Positions 1-8,401 of a stretch of DNA of 64,000 nt are shown here, one piece after another. The first letter of the stretch is position 1. Every line of letters begins with the position of its first letter. A program made the translations under genes and the position numbers. Under the pieces are notes generated by a model. It was not told the DNA's origin. It saw only the letters and a list, made by a program, of their open reading frames with translations, and made no database searches. The stretch is from NCBI GenBank assembly GCA_936928855.1, contig CAKZHZ010000052.1:1-64000 (forward strand). The letters are read 5' to 3'. This stretch comes from an uncultured Polycyclovorans sp. Lineage in GTDB: Bacteria > Pseudomonadota > Gammaproteobacteria > Nevskiales > Nevskiaceae.

Positions 1-54
1 AAACGGGACCTGCTCACTACCGGCGAGATGGCGCTGGAGGATCTCTACGAGTTC

Positions 55-759
55 ATGGAGGGGCGCCCCTGCGCCCTGCTGCTCACCGCTTTCAGTCCCC
101 TCGCCCTCGCCCATCAGTTCCTGCTGCGCCCTGATGCCGATGACCGTGTCTCGGTGCTGATGACCGAGGAACTGTTCGTCGGCGAACGTTTGCTGCCGGT
201 CGAAGCGGTGACGGTCGAACGCGTGGATGCCGCCGGCCGGACCCGCCTGTCGCTGCAGGCCGACGAGCCGGCGCTCCGCCTGCTCGCCGATACCGCGCCG
301 CAGACGCCCCAGGGCTATGTGGTGGCGGCGCAGTACACCCGCCTTCAGACACCCGGCAAAGCACACGTGGACGTGCCCACGCGCAATGACGGCTTCAGCA
401 AGGCCCTGTTCCGCTTGGAGGAAGTAGACGCCCGCTATGGGCAGTATGGGCAGGTGGTCGGGCATCGGTTGGAACTGGTGCCCCTGTCCCATCCGGCCGT
501 CACGCCGCTGAGGGTTCGGGTGCTGTTCGATGGTCAGCCGTTGGCGACCCGCATTACCGCCACCCACGAAGGATTCGTGCGCCAAGCCGATGGCCCGCGC
601 GCACCGGTAACGGTCAACAGCGATGCCGAAGGTGTGGCCGAACTGCCGCTGGAGCGCGGCGGACTGTGGTTGCTGCGGGTCCGGCATGCCGAAGTCGCGG
701 CTGAGGCCGATGCGCTGGCGTACACCGCGAACGCCAATCTGGTGTTTCGCCGGCCGTAA
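55..759 (+). CDS. Exported DUF4198-like protein
   Basis: The predicted protein of about 234 residues begins with a hydrophobic segment ending LALAHQF, which reads as a Sec signal peptide with cleavage after ALA. The AHQFLLRP start of the mature part, followed by a beta-rich body, resembles DUF4198 periplasmic proteins, some of which sit beside metal transport genes. No catalytic motif is visible. The ATG at 55 has GGAGG about 13 bases upstream. An in-frame ATG at 28 is also possible, and the frame stays open to the window edge, so the true start is uncertain. It converges on the BON gene and shares a terminator with it. Function unknown; the family call is moderate. Confidence 0.6.
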   Translation: MEGRPCALLLTAFSPLALAHQFLLRPDADDRVSVLMTEELFVGERLLPVEAVTVERVDAAGRTRLSLQADEPALRLLADTAPQTPQGYVVAAQYTRLQTPGKAHVDVPTRNDGFSKALFRLEEVDARYGQYGQVVGHRLELVPLSHPAVTPLRVRVLFDGQPLATRITATHEGFVRQADGPRAPVTVNSDAEGVAELPLERGGLWLLRVRHAEVAAEADALAYTANANLVFRRP

Positions 760-783
760 AACGGTCTCTGCATCAGGCCGCTC

Positions 784-820
784 AAAAAAAGGCGCCGACC
801 CGAAGGCCGGCGCCTCTTTC
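784..820. terminator. Bidirectional intrinsic terminator
   Basis: An 8-bp perfect stem AGGCGCCG (790-797) / CGGCGCCT (808-815) has a run of seven A on its left and a T-rich stretch on its right. It can therefore stop both the rightward gene ending at 759 and the leftward BON gene ending at 859. On the minus strand the stem is followed by seven T. Confidence 0.8.
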
Positions 821-858
821 ACCGATTAGCGGTGATGCGCTGCTTGCGCCGCTGGGCT

Positions 859-1221
859 TCAGCCCTGCTTGGCGATCAGGCGGTTGTTGACGTCTTTCAC
901 GCCATCAAGATCGGTCACCACACGCTCGGCCAACTCGATCTGGGCGTCCGACTCAACCGCGCCGGTCAGGGTCACGACACCCTGGTGGGTCTCGACGCTG
1001 ATGTCCAGCGCGCTCAGGTCATCCTCTGCCAGTAGCGCAGTCTTGACCTTGGTCGTCAGTGCGGAATCAGCCACATAGTCACCCGCACGCTCCATCGTGC
1101 TCTTCTCGGACATGTCCTGGGGTTCGGCAGCCATCGCCGCCATCGGCATGCCGACGCCCAACGCGGCGGCCAGCAGGATCGGGCTGAGAGTGTTGCGGGT
1201 TTTGACGTTCATCTTGCTCAT
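859..1221 (-). CDS. BON-domain periplasmic protein (OsmY-like)
   Basis: This 120-residue protein starts with a basic n-region (MSKMNVKTRN) and a hydrophobic stretch ending AAMAAEP, which is a clear signal peptide. One BON domain follows, with the pattern ALTTKVKTALL, then GVVTLTGAVES and GVKDVNNRL. BON proteins of this size are usually periplasmic and induced by envelope or osmotic stress. The start at 1221 is preferred over the longer open frame because AAGGAGAG lies just upstream and the signal peptide begins there. It appears monocistronic, ending at the bidirectional terminator, with a palindrome upstream (1265-1279). Family call firm, exact role inferred. Confidence 0.88.
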   Translation of the reverse strand: MSKMNVKTRNTLSPILLAAALGVGMPMAAMAAEPQDMSEKSTMERAGDYVADSALTTKVKTALLAEDDLSALDISVETHQGVVTLTGAVESDAQIELAERVVTDLDGVKDVNNRLIAKQG

Positions 1222-1264
1222 GGTTCGCTCTCCTTGGTCGTGATCGACCTGATTGAATGAAACG

Positions 1265-1279
1265 GACGTCATTGACGTC
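1265..1279. promoter_or_regulatory. Palindrome GACGTCA-T-TGACGTC upstream of BON gene
   Basis: GACGTCATTGACGTC is a 7-bp perfect inverted repeat around one central base, 44 bases upstream of the BON start codon. It has no T-run, so an operator is likelier than a terminator. The binding protein is unknown. Confidence 0.35.
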
Positions 1280-1314
1280 GGCCTCATCCTCGCGCCGTGT
1301 GCCTGAACTCGTCG

Positions 1315-1977
1315 TTAACGCTGCTGCCGCAGTCGATACACCTCGTACAGCGCCGCCAGCATCGACGCCGCCACTGTCGGTGCGAGCAGGGCCCAGAAAC
1401 CGTATCGGAGAAAGCCCCAGGCGCCGGCCACGCCCCCCAGAACGAAGCCGGCAATCAACAAGCCATAGAGCGCGAAACGTCGACGATCGAGTGCGTGACC
1501 GCGCAGACGGGCACCCAGCATGGTCCCGAGGTCGGTGAACAGTCCCGAGACATGGGTTGTCCGCACGATAGCCCCGCTGTAGGTGCTGACCATGCCGTTC
1601 TGCAATCCACAGGCAGCGGACGCCAGAAAGTGCCCCATGTTCGAACCCATCAGCAGGCTCAACATGGCGGTCAGCAACAGTCCCGCCTCCAACAGCAACG
1701 CGGCGCTGTACCGCCGCCCCAGTCGCAGCACCGCGTTGTTGATGATCATTCCACTGAGCGCAGCACCGACCACAAAGGCCATCAGGATGCCCAAAAGGTG
1801 GGCGCTGTCCCGCCACTGCAGTCCGACCATGGCGACCCCCAGCAGCGTCGAGGTACCGGTCAGGTGTGAGACTGCCTGATGCTGGAAGCCCAGCAGCCCG
1901 ATGGCATTGACGAAGCCGGCAATGCCGGCCAGCCAGAAGCCGCCAACCTCCACCCACCGGGGCAGTCGGCGGATCAC
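1315..1977 (-). CDS. DUF1275 (YoaK-like) integral membrane protein
   Basis: This 220-residue protein has about six hydrophobic segments and the DUF1275 features: an N-terminal GIAGFVNAIGLL helix, HLTGTSTLLG, and GLQNGMVSTYSGAIVRTTHV followed by GLFTDLG. The family is widespread but not functionally defined; it is an inner-membrane protein. The gene lies upstream of the BON gene on the same strand with a 93-base spacer. It starts 49 bases after the stop of the next gene upstream. Length is typical of the family. Confidence 0.85.
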   Translation of the reverse strand: MIRRLPRWVEVGGFWLAGIAGFVNAIGLLGFQHQAVSHLTGTSTLLGVAMVGLQWRDSAHLLGILMAFVVGAALSGMIINNAVLRLGRRYSAALLLEAGLLLTAMLSLLMGSNMGHFLASAACGLQNGMVSTYSGAIVRTTHVSGLFTDLGTMLGARLRGHALDRRRFALYGLLIAGFVLGGVAGAWGFLRYGFWALLAPTVAASMLAALYEVYRLRQQR

Positions 1978-2026
1978 CAGCCGCCCCGCTCAGCGGCCGT
2001 CTCGGGCGCAGCGATGGTGCATCCCC

Positions 2027-3124
2027 TCATGCATCAAGCAGCGCGGCCACTTCCGGCGAATCGTAGAAGTCCTGCAGCTGCCGTGTGATCACTGGATCCA
2101 GCAGCTTCTTCTTCGACAAAGCCTTGATCACCGGCGGTGCAAACCGCATCCCCTCGGCAATCATCATGTCATCAGTGATGCCCAGATCGTCCAACAGGGC
2201 CGTCAGCGTCTCGTCGCCATACTGCTTGAAGAAACTGTCGATGCCGGCATCGAGCAGGGCGATGAAGTACGGCGTTTTCCGCAGCGCGCCCCAGTAGGCG
2301 TAGCCAAGCACGAAGCCTTCTTCCATGTCGAGCTGGCGGATTTCCCGTTTGAAGTGCCCAATCGGCGTTGTCTTCAGTCCCTGCCAGATCTCCAGCGCCA
2401 TCCCTCGCAGGGTGCGGCTGTCGAGCCGCTTGATCAGCAGCTCGGCACTCTGATGCGCGGTCGCCTCCACGGTGCGGCTGATGTACTTGCGCAGGCCCTG
2501 CTCCACGGTGTTCTCCAGGTCCGGACGAGCCCGGTTCAGCACACTCTTGCCGAGCTTCATCATCGAGCTCGCACCGGGGATGCGCTGGGCCACCTCGCTC
2601 TGGGAGGTCACGTAGTCGCGAATGCCGTTGTAGAGCAGGTCGGACGCGAACGCGGTGAAGATCGGAGTGCCGGCAATACCCCGCACCAGGTCGGCTCTCA
2701 ATGCCTCCAGCTCCAGGGCCTTGTCCAGCATGTCCAGGAAATGCGGCTCGGGCAGCACGTCGACGATGCGCGTCTTGTCGTGCGCCGGTGAGTTGTACAG
2801 CGCGCGGGCCACGTTGCTGACCAGCTCCGGAATGCCGCCCTTGAGATCCAGCTCAACGGCATAGCGTTTCGCCACCGCCTTGATCTGGGCGGCACTCACC
2901 ACCTCCTTGAGCTTGAGTTGCGCTGCATCGGCGAGGATGCGGTCCAGCTCGAGTCGCATCCAGGCCTCCAGCATCGCGTCATCGGTCAGTCGCGTTCGCC
3001 ACCAGGCGACATGCGCTTCCAGCAGGGCGGTCGCCTTGGGCGAACGCGTGGCCTTGGGTGCAGAGGCCTTGGGGACCTTGGGTTTGGCGGGTGCGCGGCT
3101 GGCAGGTTTCTTGGCGGTAGGCAT
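2027..3124 (-). CDS. Conserved protein of unknown function with basic Ala/Lys/Pro N-terminal tail
   Basis: This 365-residue protein has an N-terminal tail of about 33 residues rich in Lys, Ala and Pro (KKPASRAPAKPK), like AlgP or histone-like tails. The rest is a long, mostly helical soluble region without a signal peptide or recognised catalytic motif. It starts 8 bases after the stop of the PECR-like reductase, so the two are almost certainly co-transcribed. The tail might bind nucleic acid or polyanions, but that is inference. I do not recognise the family and assign no function. Confidence 0.8.
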   Translation of the reverse strand: MPTAKKPASRAPAKPKVPKASAPKATRSPKATALLEAHVAWWRTRLTDDAMLEAWMRLELDRILADAAQLKLKEVVSAAQIKAVAKRYAVELDLKGGIPELVSNVARALYNSPAHDKTRIVDVLPEPHFLDMLDKALELEALRADLVRGIAGTPIFTAFASDLLYNGIRDYVTSQSEVAQRIPGASSMMKLGKSVLNRARPDLENTVEQGLRKYISRTVEATAHQSAELLIKRLDSRTLRGMALEIWQGLKTTPIGHFKREIRQLDMEEGFVLGYAYWGALRKTPYFIALLDAGIDSFFKQYGDETLTALLDDLGITDDMMIAEGMRFAPPVIKALSKKKLLDPVITRQLQDFYDSPEVAALLDA

Positions 3125-3132
3125 GGTGGACC

Positions 3133-3996
3133 TCAGTTGACGGCCTTGGGCTTGAAGGCGCGATGGAAACCGGTGAATGGTTTGGCGTTGTCGTGATCCA
3201 GCATCGGGAAGGTCTTGGCGCTCAATCCGGAGCCACCGTCGATCTTGATGCAGGTCCCGGTGATGAAGGCTGCCCCGGGGCTCAACAGAAACACAATGGC
3301 CGCGCTGACTTCGGCCTCCTCCGCCATGCGCTTGAGGGGCGCCATCGATTTGAGCTTGGGGATGACCTCCCGCGCGAACCGGGGGTCATAGTGATCCATG
3401 CCGCTACTGGCAATGTAGCCGGGCGCCACCGCGTTGACGCGCACGCCGGCCACCCCCCACTCAGTGGCCGCAGTTTCGGTGAAATTCATCATGCCGGCAC
3501 GCGCGGCGCCTGAGTGCCCCATGTTGGGCATGCCGCCCCACATGTCTGCCAGCATGTTGACGATGGCGCCACCGTGATGCTTGAAATGCTGCGTATAGCA
3601 TTCCCGCGCCACCAGAAAGCCGCCGGTGAGGTTGTTGGCGACCACCGCCTCCCAACCCTTCTTGCCAATGTATTCCAGGGGCATCGGATACTGCCCGCCG
3701 GCATTGTTGACCAGACCATGCAGGGCACCATGGTCCTTGAGCATCTGCCGCACGGTGGCCTTGACCGCGTCCTCGTCGCGAATATCGAAGGTATAACCCG
3801 CCGCCTGGCCGCCATCCGCTTCGATCTCGGCCAGGGTGGCGTCGAGCTTGCGCTGCTTGCGACCCGTGATGATCACCTTGGCGCCCAAGGCTGCAAGCTC
3901 GTGGGCGGTGCAGCGCCCGATCCCGGAGCCGCCGCCGGTGATCAGGATCACCTGATCCTTGAACAGATCGGGCGCGAACACGGACTGATACGGCAT
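3133..3996 (-). CDS. SDR-family oxidoreductase, PECR / 2,4-dienoyl-CoA reductase-like
   Basis: This 287-residue protein has a Rossmann start with TGGGSGIG (about residues 20-27) and the NNAG motif. The usual YxxxK is replaced by the HSGAARAG pattern typical of peroxisomal trans-2-enoyl-CoA reductase and dienoyl-CoA reductase relatives. A fatty acyl-CoA substrate and NADP(H) use are therefore likely but inferred. GGAGGAG lies just before the ATG. The gene sits downstream of the ETF terminator and upstream of an unknown protein with an 8-base gap. The ETF neighbours fit a role in acyl-CoA metabolism. A general SDR function cannot be excluded. Confidence 0.88.
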   Translation of the reverse strand: MPYQSVFAPDLFKDQVILITGGGSGIGRCTAHELAALGAKVIITGRKQRKLDATLAEIEADGGQAAGYTFDIRDEDAVKATVRQMLKDHGALHGLVNNAGGQYPMPLEYIGKKGWEAVVANNLTGGFLVARECYTQHFKHHGGAIVNMLADMWGGMPNMGHSGAARAGMMNFTETAATEWGVAGVRVNAVAPGYIASSGMDHYDPRFAREVIPKLKSMAPLKRMAEEAEVSAAIVFLLSPGAAFITGTCIKIDGGSGLSAKTFPMLDHDNAKPFTGFHRAFKPKAVN

Positions 3997-4011
3997 GAAA
4001 ACTCCTCCACC

Positions 4012-4040
4012 AAAGAAAAAGGGGCCGGTATCCCGGCCCC
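4012..4040 (-). terminator. Intrinsic terminator of the etf operon
   Basis: A perfect 8-bp stem GGGGCCGG/CCGGCCCC with a 4-base loop (4021-4040) is followed on the minus strand by TTTTTCTTT. It lies 37 bases after the etfA stop and separates the ETF unit from the reductase gene. Confidence 0.85.
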
Positions 4041-4077
4041 TCTAGCGTACCGCTTGCGCTCCCCCGGAGGGGGTAGC

Positions 4078-5013
4078 TCAGAGCTTGCCCTGCAGCTCCG
4101 GCAATACGGTGAACAGGTCGCCCACCAGCCCGATGTCGGCCACTTCGAAGATCGGTGCTTCCGCATCCTTGTTGATGGCGACGATGGTCTTGGCATCCTT
4201 GATGCCGGCGAGGTGCTGGATGGCCCCGGAGATCCCGGCCGCGATATACAGCTCCGGCGCGATGATCTTGCCGGTCTGGCCGACCTGCATGTCGTTCGGC
4301 ACATAGCCCGAGTCGACAGCGGCGCGGGACGCCCCGACGCCAGCACCGATCTTGTCGGCAAAATCGAAGATCACCTTGAAGTTCTCGGACGATCCGAGCG
4401 CACGGCCACCGGACACCACACGAGCGGCACTCTGCAGGTCAGGGCGCTCCGACTTCTGCGCCGCCAGTCCCTTGTAGCGGGTATGCCCCGGCAGCGCGGC
4501 ACTCAGGCTCTTCGACTCCACCGCGGCGCTGTTATCGGCAGCCACCGCGTTGAAGGAAGCCAGCCGTACCGTGGCTACGATGGTGCCCGCGGGCGCTTCC
4601 ACCGTGGTGATCGCGTTGCCCGCATAGATCGGGCGGTCAAAGCTCGTGGCGCTGTGCACCGCCATGATGTCGGACACCTGTGGCACGCCCAGCAGCGCGG
4701 CAACGCGCGGCGCCAGATCCTTGCCGAAGGTGTTGCCGGACACCAACACATGGGTATACCCACCCTTGGCCACTTCCACGATCTGTGGCGCCAGCACCAC
4801 CGCCATCGGTTCGGCATTCGCGGCATTGTCCACCACCAGCACCTGGCTCACCCCGGCCAGCTTGGCAGCCTGATCACCCACCGCCTTGCCATCAGCCGCC
4901 AGTACCAGCACATGCACATCACCGCCAATCTGCTGGGCGGCGGACATCGTCTTGGCCACACCGGCGTTCAGCTTGCCTTCGGCGTGGTCTGCGACAACCA
5001 GAATCTTGCTCAT
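4078..5013 (-). CDS. etfA: Electron transfer flavoprotein alpha subunit
   Basis: This 311-residue protein has the family length. It carries the conserved C-terminal FAD domain: VVSGGRALGS, then GASRAAVDSGYV, QVGQTGK, PELYIAAGISGAIQH, and the IVAINKDAEAPIF motif. With EtfB it forms the soluble heterodimer that takes electrons from acyl-CoA dehydrogenases and passes them to ETF-QO. It lies last in an ETF-QO, etfB, etfA unit, 57 bases after etfB, and is followed by a strong terminator. Identification is firm. Confidence 0.97.
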   Translation of the reverse strand: MSKILVVADHAEGKLNAGVAKTMSAAQQIGGDVHVLVLAADGKAVGDQAAKLAGVSQVLVVDNAANAEPMAVVLAPQIVEVAKGGYTHVLVSGNTFGKDLAPRVAALLGVPQVSDIMAVHSATSFDRPIYAGNAITTVEAPAGTIVATVRLASFNAVAADNSAAVESKSLSAALPGHTRYKGLAAQKSERPDLQSAARVVSGGRALGSSENFKVIFDFADKIGAGVGASRAAVDSGYVPNDMQVGQTGKIIAPELYIAAGISGAIQHLAGIKDAKTIVAINKDAEAPIFEVADIGLVGDLFTVLPELQGKL

Positions 5014-5070
5014 CTCGATACTCCTTCAAGCGTGCGGACCCCGCAGGCATCCGCCACGCACAAAACGGTT

Positions 5071-5817
5071 TTAGACCAGGCCCTTTTCCTTGAGCATGGC
5101 GGCCAGTTCGTCAACGGTCTTGACCATGACGCCCTTGGAGCGGCTCGGCGGCGGTGCGGTCTTGGTGACCTTGACCGCAGCGGCAGCTTCCACGCCCAGA
5201 TCGGCGAAGCTGGTGGCCTCGATCTGCACCCGCTTGGCTTTCATGATGTCCGGCAGCTTGAGATAGCGCGGCTCATTGAGACGCAGGTCGGTGGTGATCA
5301 CCGCCGGAAGATCGACTTCCAGCGTTTCCAGACCGGCATCAATCTCACGCGTGACGGTCGCCTTGCCGTCCGCGATTTCCACCTTGGAGGCAAAGGTGGC
5401 CTGCGGCGCGTCGAGCAGCGCCGCGGTCATCTGGCCGGTCTGGTTGGCGTCGTCGTCAATCGCCTGCTTGCCGCACAGCAGCAGCTGTGCCTCTTCCTTC
5501 TTGAACACCGCCGCCAGCGCCCGGGCTGCGGTCAGCGGCTGCACTTCACCATCTTCTTTGACGTGGATGGCGCGCGTCGCACCGAAGGCCAGCGCCGTGC
5601 GCAGGGTCTCTTCATTCTTCGCACCCCCAATGGTCACCGCCACGATTTCCGTGACCACGCCCTTTTCCTTCAGGCGGACCGCTTCTTCCATGGCGATTTC
5701 ATCGAAGGGGTTCATCGAGTGCTTGACGCCATCGGTCACAACGCCCGAGCCATCGGGCTTGACCTGGATGCGGACGTTGTAGTCCACGGCGCGCTTGACG
5801 CTTACGAGTGCTTTCAT
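5071..5817 (-). CDS. etfB: Electron transfer flavoprotein beta subunit
   Basis: This 248-residue protein begins MKALVSVKRAVDYNVRI. It has the SMNPFDEIAMEEAVRLKE segment, CGKQAIDDDANQTGQMTAALL (AMP/FAD-interface region), and the LRLNEPRYLKLPDIMKAK signature near residue 185. It is the partner of EtfA. The gene lies between ETF-QO and etfA on the same strand with short spacers, so the three are expected to be co-transcribed. Length and motifs are standard. Confidence 0.97.
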   Translation of the reverse strand: MKALVSVKRAVDYNVRIQVKPDGSGVVTDGVKHSMNPFDEIAMEEAVRLKEKGVVTEIVAVTIGGAKNEETLRTALAFGATRAIHVKEDGEVQPLTAARALAAVFKKEEAQLLLCGKQAIDDDANQTGQMTAALLDAPQATFASKVEIADGKATVTREIDAGLETLEVDLPAVITTDLRLNEPRYLKLPDIMKAKRVQIEATSFADLGVEAAAAVKVTKTAPPPSRSKGVMVKTVDELAAMLKEKGLV

Positions 5818-5877
5818 GGGCCTCTCTACTGGATCAAAGGTGACTGTCGTGAATCCATCGGATTCGGTGATTGCCGG

Positions 5878-7539
5878 TTACATGCCGGCGTAGTTGGGCC
5901 CGCCGCCGCCTTCCGGCGCCACCCAGGTGATGTTCTGGGCCGGGTCCTTGATGTCGCAGGTCTTGCAGTGCACGCAGTTCTGCGCGTTGATCTGGAAGCG
6001 CTGCTCGCTACCCTCACCCACCACTTCGTAGACACCCGCCGGGCAATAACGCTGGGCTGGCTCGTCGTACATCGGCAGGTTTCTGGCGATGGGGATGCTG
6101 GCGTCGGCTAGCTTGAGGTGAACCGGCTGGTCCTCCTCATGGTTGGTTGATGACAGGAATACCGAAGACAGCTTGTCGAAGCTCAGCTGTCCATCGGGCT
6201 TGGGATACTCGATCCGCTGCGCCTCGGCGGCGGGCTTCAGCGTGGTGTGATCCGCCTTGAGGTCATGCAGGGTGAAGGGAAACTTGCCGCCGAACCAGTT
6301 CTGCTCAATGTAGTTCAGGGCGCCGCCGATCAAGGCGCCGAACTTGTGCAGGAACGGTCCAAAGTTGCGTGAACGGTACAGCTCGTCGTGCAACCAGCTC
6401 GCCTTGAACTTCTCAGGGTAGCTGGCAAGCGTATCGCCCCCTTCCCCACCCGCAAACAGCGCTTCGGCGATGGCTTCGGCTGCCAGCATGCCGGATTTCA
6501 TGGCCGTGTGATTGCCCTTGATCTTGGCGTAGTTCATCGTGCCCAAATCGCATCCAACCAGCATCCCGCCCGGGAACACCGACTTTGGCAACGAGTGAAT
6601 GCCGCCCTTGTTCAGCGCGCGCGCGCCGTAAGCGGTTCGCGTGCCTCCCTCCAGATACTGCCTGATCACGGGGTGATGCTTGAAACGCTGGAACTCGTCG
6701 AACGGCGACAGGTACGGGTTGGTATACGACAGGTCGACGATCAGACCCACCAGCACCTGATTGTTCTCGAAGTGGTACAGGAACGAGCCACCGAGCGCGC
6801 TGGTGCCCAGCAGGTCCAGCGGCCATCCGGCGCCATGCACAACCAACCCGGGTTTGTGCTGAGACTCCGGAATCGTCCAGATCTCCTTGATGCCGATGCC
6901 GAAATGTTGAGGATCCGCCTCCTCAGCAAGCTTGTACTGCGCAATCAGCTGCTTGCCGATATGCCCGCGACAGCCCTCGGCAAACACGGTGTACTTGGCG
7001 CGCAATTCCATGCCGGGGGTGAAGTCGGGCTTGTGGTCGCCGTCGCGACTCACGCCCATGTCACCCACGGTGATGCCCTTGACAACGCCGTCCTCGATGA
7101 TCGCGGTCTGCGCGGCAAAACCGGGATAAATCTCGATACCCAGCGCCTCGGCCTGCTGGGCCATCCAGCGACAAAGGTTTGCCATCGAGACAATGTAGTT
7201 CCCCTCGTTGTGCATCGTCTTGGGCACAAAGAGGTTCGGCATCTTGAACGCAGCCTTCTCGCTGCGGAAGAAATAAATGTCGTCGCCTGTCACCGGCACG
7301 TTCAGCGGCGCACCACGCTCCTTCCAATCGGGGAAGAGCTCGTTCAACGAACGCGGCTCGAACACCGCCCCGGACAGGATGTGAGCGCCAACCTCCGAGC
7401 CCTTCTCGACCACGCAGACACTCAGTTCCTTGCCCGCGGAGTCGGCAAGCTGCTTGAGCCGGATCGCCGCGGCCAGGCCGGACGGACCGGCTCCAACCAC
7501 CACGACGTCGTACTCCATCACATCACGTTCAATACTCAT
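5878..7539 (-). CDS. Electron transfer flavoprotein-ubiquinone oxidoreductase (ETF-QO)
   Basis: This 553-residue flavoprotein has the N-terminal FAD motif VVVVGAGPSGLAAAIRL, a GAHILSGAVFEPRSL segment, the internal GCDLGTMNYAKIKGNHTA region, and a C-terminal 4Fe-4S cluster region with CPAGVYEV and CVHCKTCDIKDP. It transfers electrons from reduced ETF to ubiquinone at the inner membrane. It is the first gene of the etf unit, with a promoter-like sequence about 60 bases upstream. The start MSIERDVMEYDVV fits the family. All expected cluster cysteines are visible. Confidence 0.96.
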   Translation of the reverse strand: MSIERDVMEYDVVVVGAGPSGLAAAIRLKQLADSAGKELSVCVVEKGSEVGAHILSGAVFEPRSLNELFPDWKERGAPLNVPVTGDDIYFFRSEKAAFKMPNLFVPKTMHNEGNYIVSMANLCRWMAQQAEALGIEIYPGFAAQTAIIEDGVVKGITVGDMGVSRDGDHKPDFTPGMELRAKYTVFAEGCRGHIGKQLIAQYKLAEEADPQHFGIGIKEIWTIPESQHKPGLVVHGAGWPLDLLGTSALGGSFLYHFENNQVLVGLIVDLSYTNPYLSPFDEFQRFKHHPVIRQYLEGGTRTAYGARALNKGGIHSLPKSVFPGGMLVGCDLGTMNYAKIKGNHTAMKSGMLAAEAIAEALFAGGEGGDTLASYPEKFKASWLHDELYRSRNFGPFLHKFGALIGGALNYIEQNWFGGKFPFTLHDLKADHTTLKPAAEAQRIEYPKPDGQLSFDKLSSVFLSSTNHEEDQPVHLKLADASIPIARNLPMYDEPAQRYCPAGVYEVVGEGSEQRFQINAQNCVHCKTCDIKDPAQNITWVAPEGGGGPNYAGM

Positions 7540-7599
7540 GGTTCTGGGGATAACCTCGAATCACGAAGAAGGGGCGGAAAATCCGCGCGGCAGCCCGCT

Positions 7600-7629
7600 A
7601 TTGTAAGGGTTGAAGGGCATCGGCCTCAA
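7600..7629 (-). promoter_or_regulatory. Sigma-70-like promoter for the ETF-QO/etfB/etfA unit
   Basis: On the minus strand TTGAGG (7629-7624) and TACAAT (7605-7600) are separated by 18 bases. They lie just downstream of the carbonic anhydrase stop and 61 bases before the ETF-QO start. This is a consensus match only. Confidence 0.5.
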
Positions 7630-7633
7630 AGTG

Positions 7634-8332
7634 TCACGCGCCAGCAGCACGTGTCTGACGGGTCGCCTGGCGCGCCGCGCGCGCTGCCAGAATGCGTTCG
7701 AGCGCCGTTTCCCGAAGGCCCTTCAGGGATTCGGGGCTGTCTGCCGACAACCCCAGCTGCCGCACCCGCCCGTCCGCCAGGCTGTACACCCAGCCGTGCA
7801 CCGCCAGCTTCTGCCCGCGCGCCCAGGCATCCTGCACCACGGCGGAGAAGCAGACGTTGAGCGCCTGCTCCAGCACATTGAGCTCCACCAACAGGGTGGC
7901 CCGCTGGTAGGGATCCGCCTCGGCTTCCAACAGCGGCTTGTAGCGACCGGCGATATCGCGGACGTGGCCCAGCCAGTAGTCCACCACCCCCTGAATGCGA
8001 CGCCCTTCCAAGGCCACCTGGACCCCGCCACAGCCATAGTGACCGACCACCATGATGTGCTTGACCTTCAGCGCGTCCACCGCAAACTGGATCACGGACT
8101 GACAGTTGACGTCGGAGTGCGGCACCACATTGGCCACATTGCGATGGACGAACAACTCGCCGGGCAGCAGGCCGACGATGTCATTGGCCGGAACCCGTGA
8201 ATCCGAACAGCCGATCCACAGATAATCGGGGGCCTGCTGCCGCTGCAGGCGCTTGAAGAACTCGGGGTCACGGTCGACGGAGGCATCCGACCAGCGGGCA
8301 TTGTTGTCGAGCAGTGGTTGCAGTTCGTTCAT
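7634..8332 (-). CDS. can: Beta-class carbonic anhydrase
   Basis: This 232-residue protein has all beta-carbonic anhydrase zinc-site motifs: WIGCSDSRVPA (Cys, Asp and Arg), VHRNVANVV, and VVGHYGCGGV (His and Cys ligands). It interconverts CO2 and bicarbonate in the cytoplasm. The ATG at 8332 (MNELQPLLDNN) is chosen because it matches the family N-terminus; an upstream in-frame TTG at 8371 would add 13 residues of no conserved character. The C-terminal tail is Ala/Arg-rich and variable. It lies 69 bases downstream of the AtuA-like gene. Confidence 0.93.
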   Translation of the reverse strand: MNELQPLLDNNARWSDASVDRDPEFFKRLQRQQAPDYLWIGCSDSRVPANDIVGLLPGELFVHRNVANVVPHSDVNCQSVIQFAVDALKVKHIMVVGHYGCGGVQVALEGRRIQGVVDYWLGHVRDIAGRYKPLLEAEADPYQRATLLVELNVLEQALNVCFSAVVQDAWARGQKLAVHGWVYSLADGRVRQLGLSADSPESLKGLRETALERILAARAARQATRQTRAAGA

Positions 8333-8401
8333 ATCGGACCGTACGGGGGCGAGCGGAAACGGGAGACACAATTGTCCCCAGCACGATGCTGCGGAGCAAC
8401 A

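Noticed and set aside
3514..6111. Long rightward open frame of 865 codons opposite the reductase and etfA/etfB genes
   Set aside because: It is fully antisense to SDR, etfA and etfB, with no recognisable domains; codon bias in high-GC DNA leaves such frames open.
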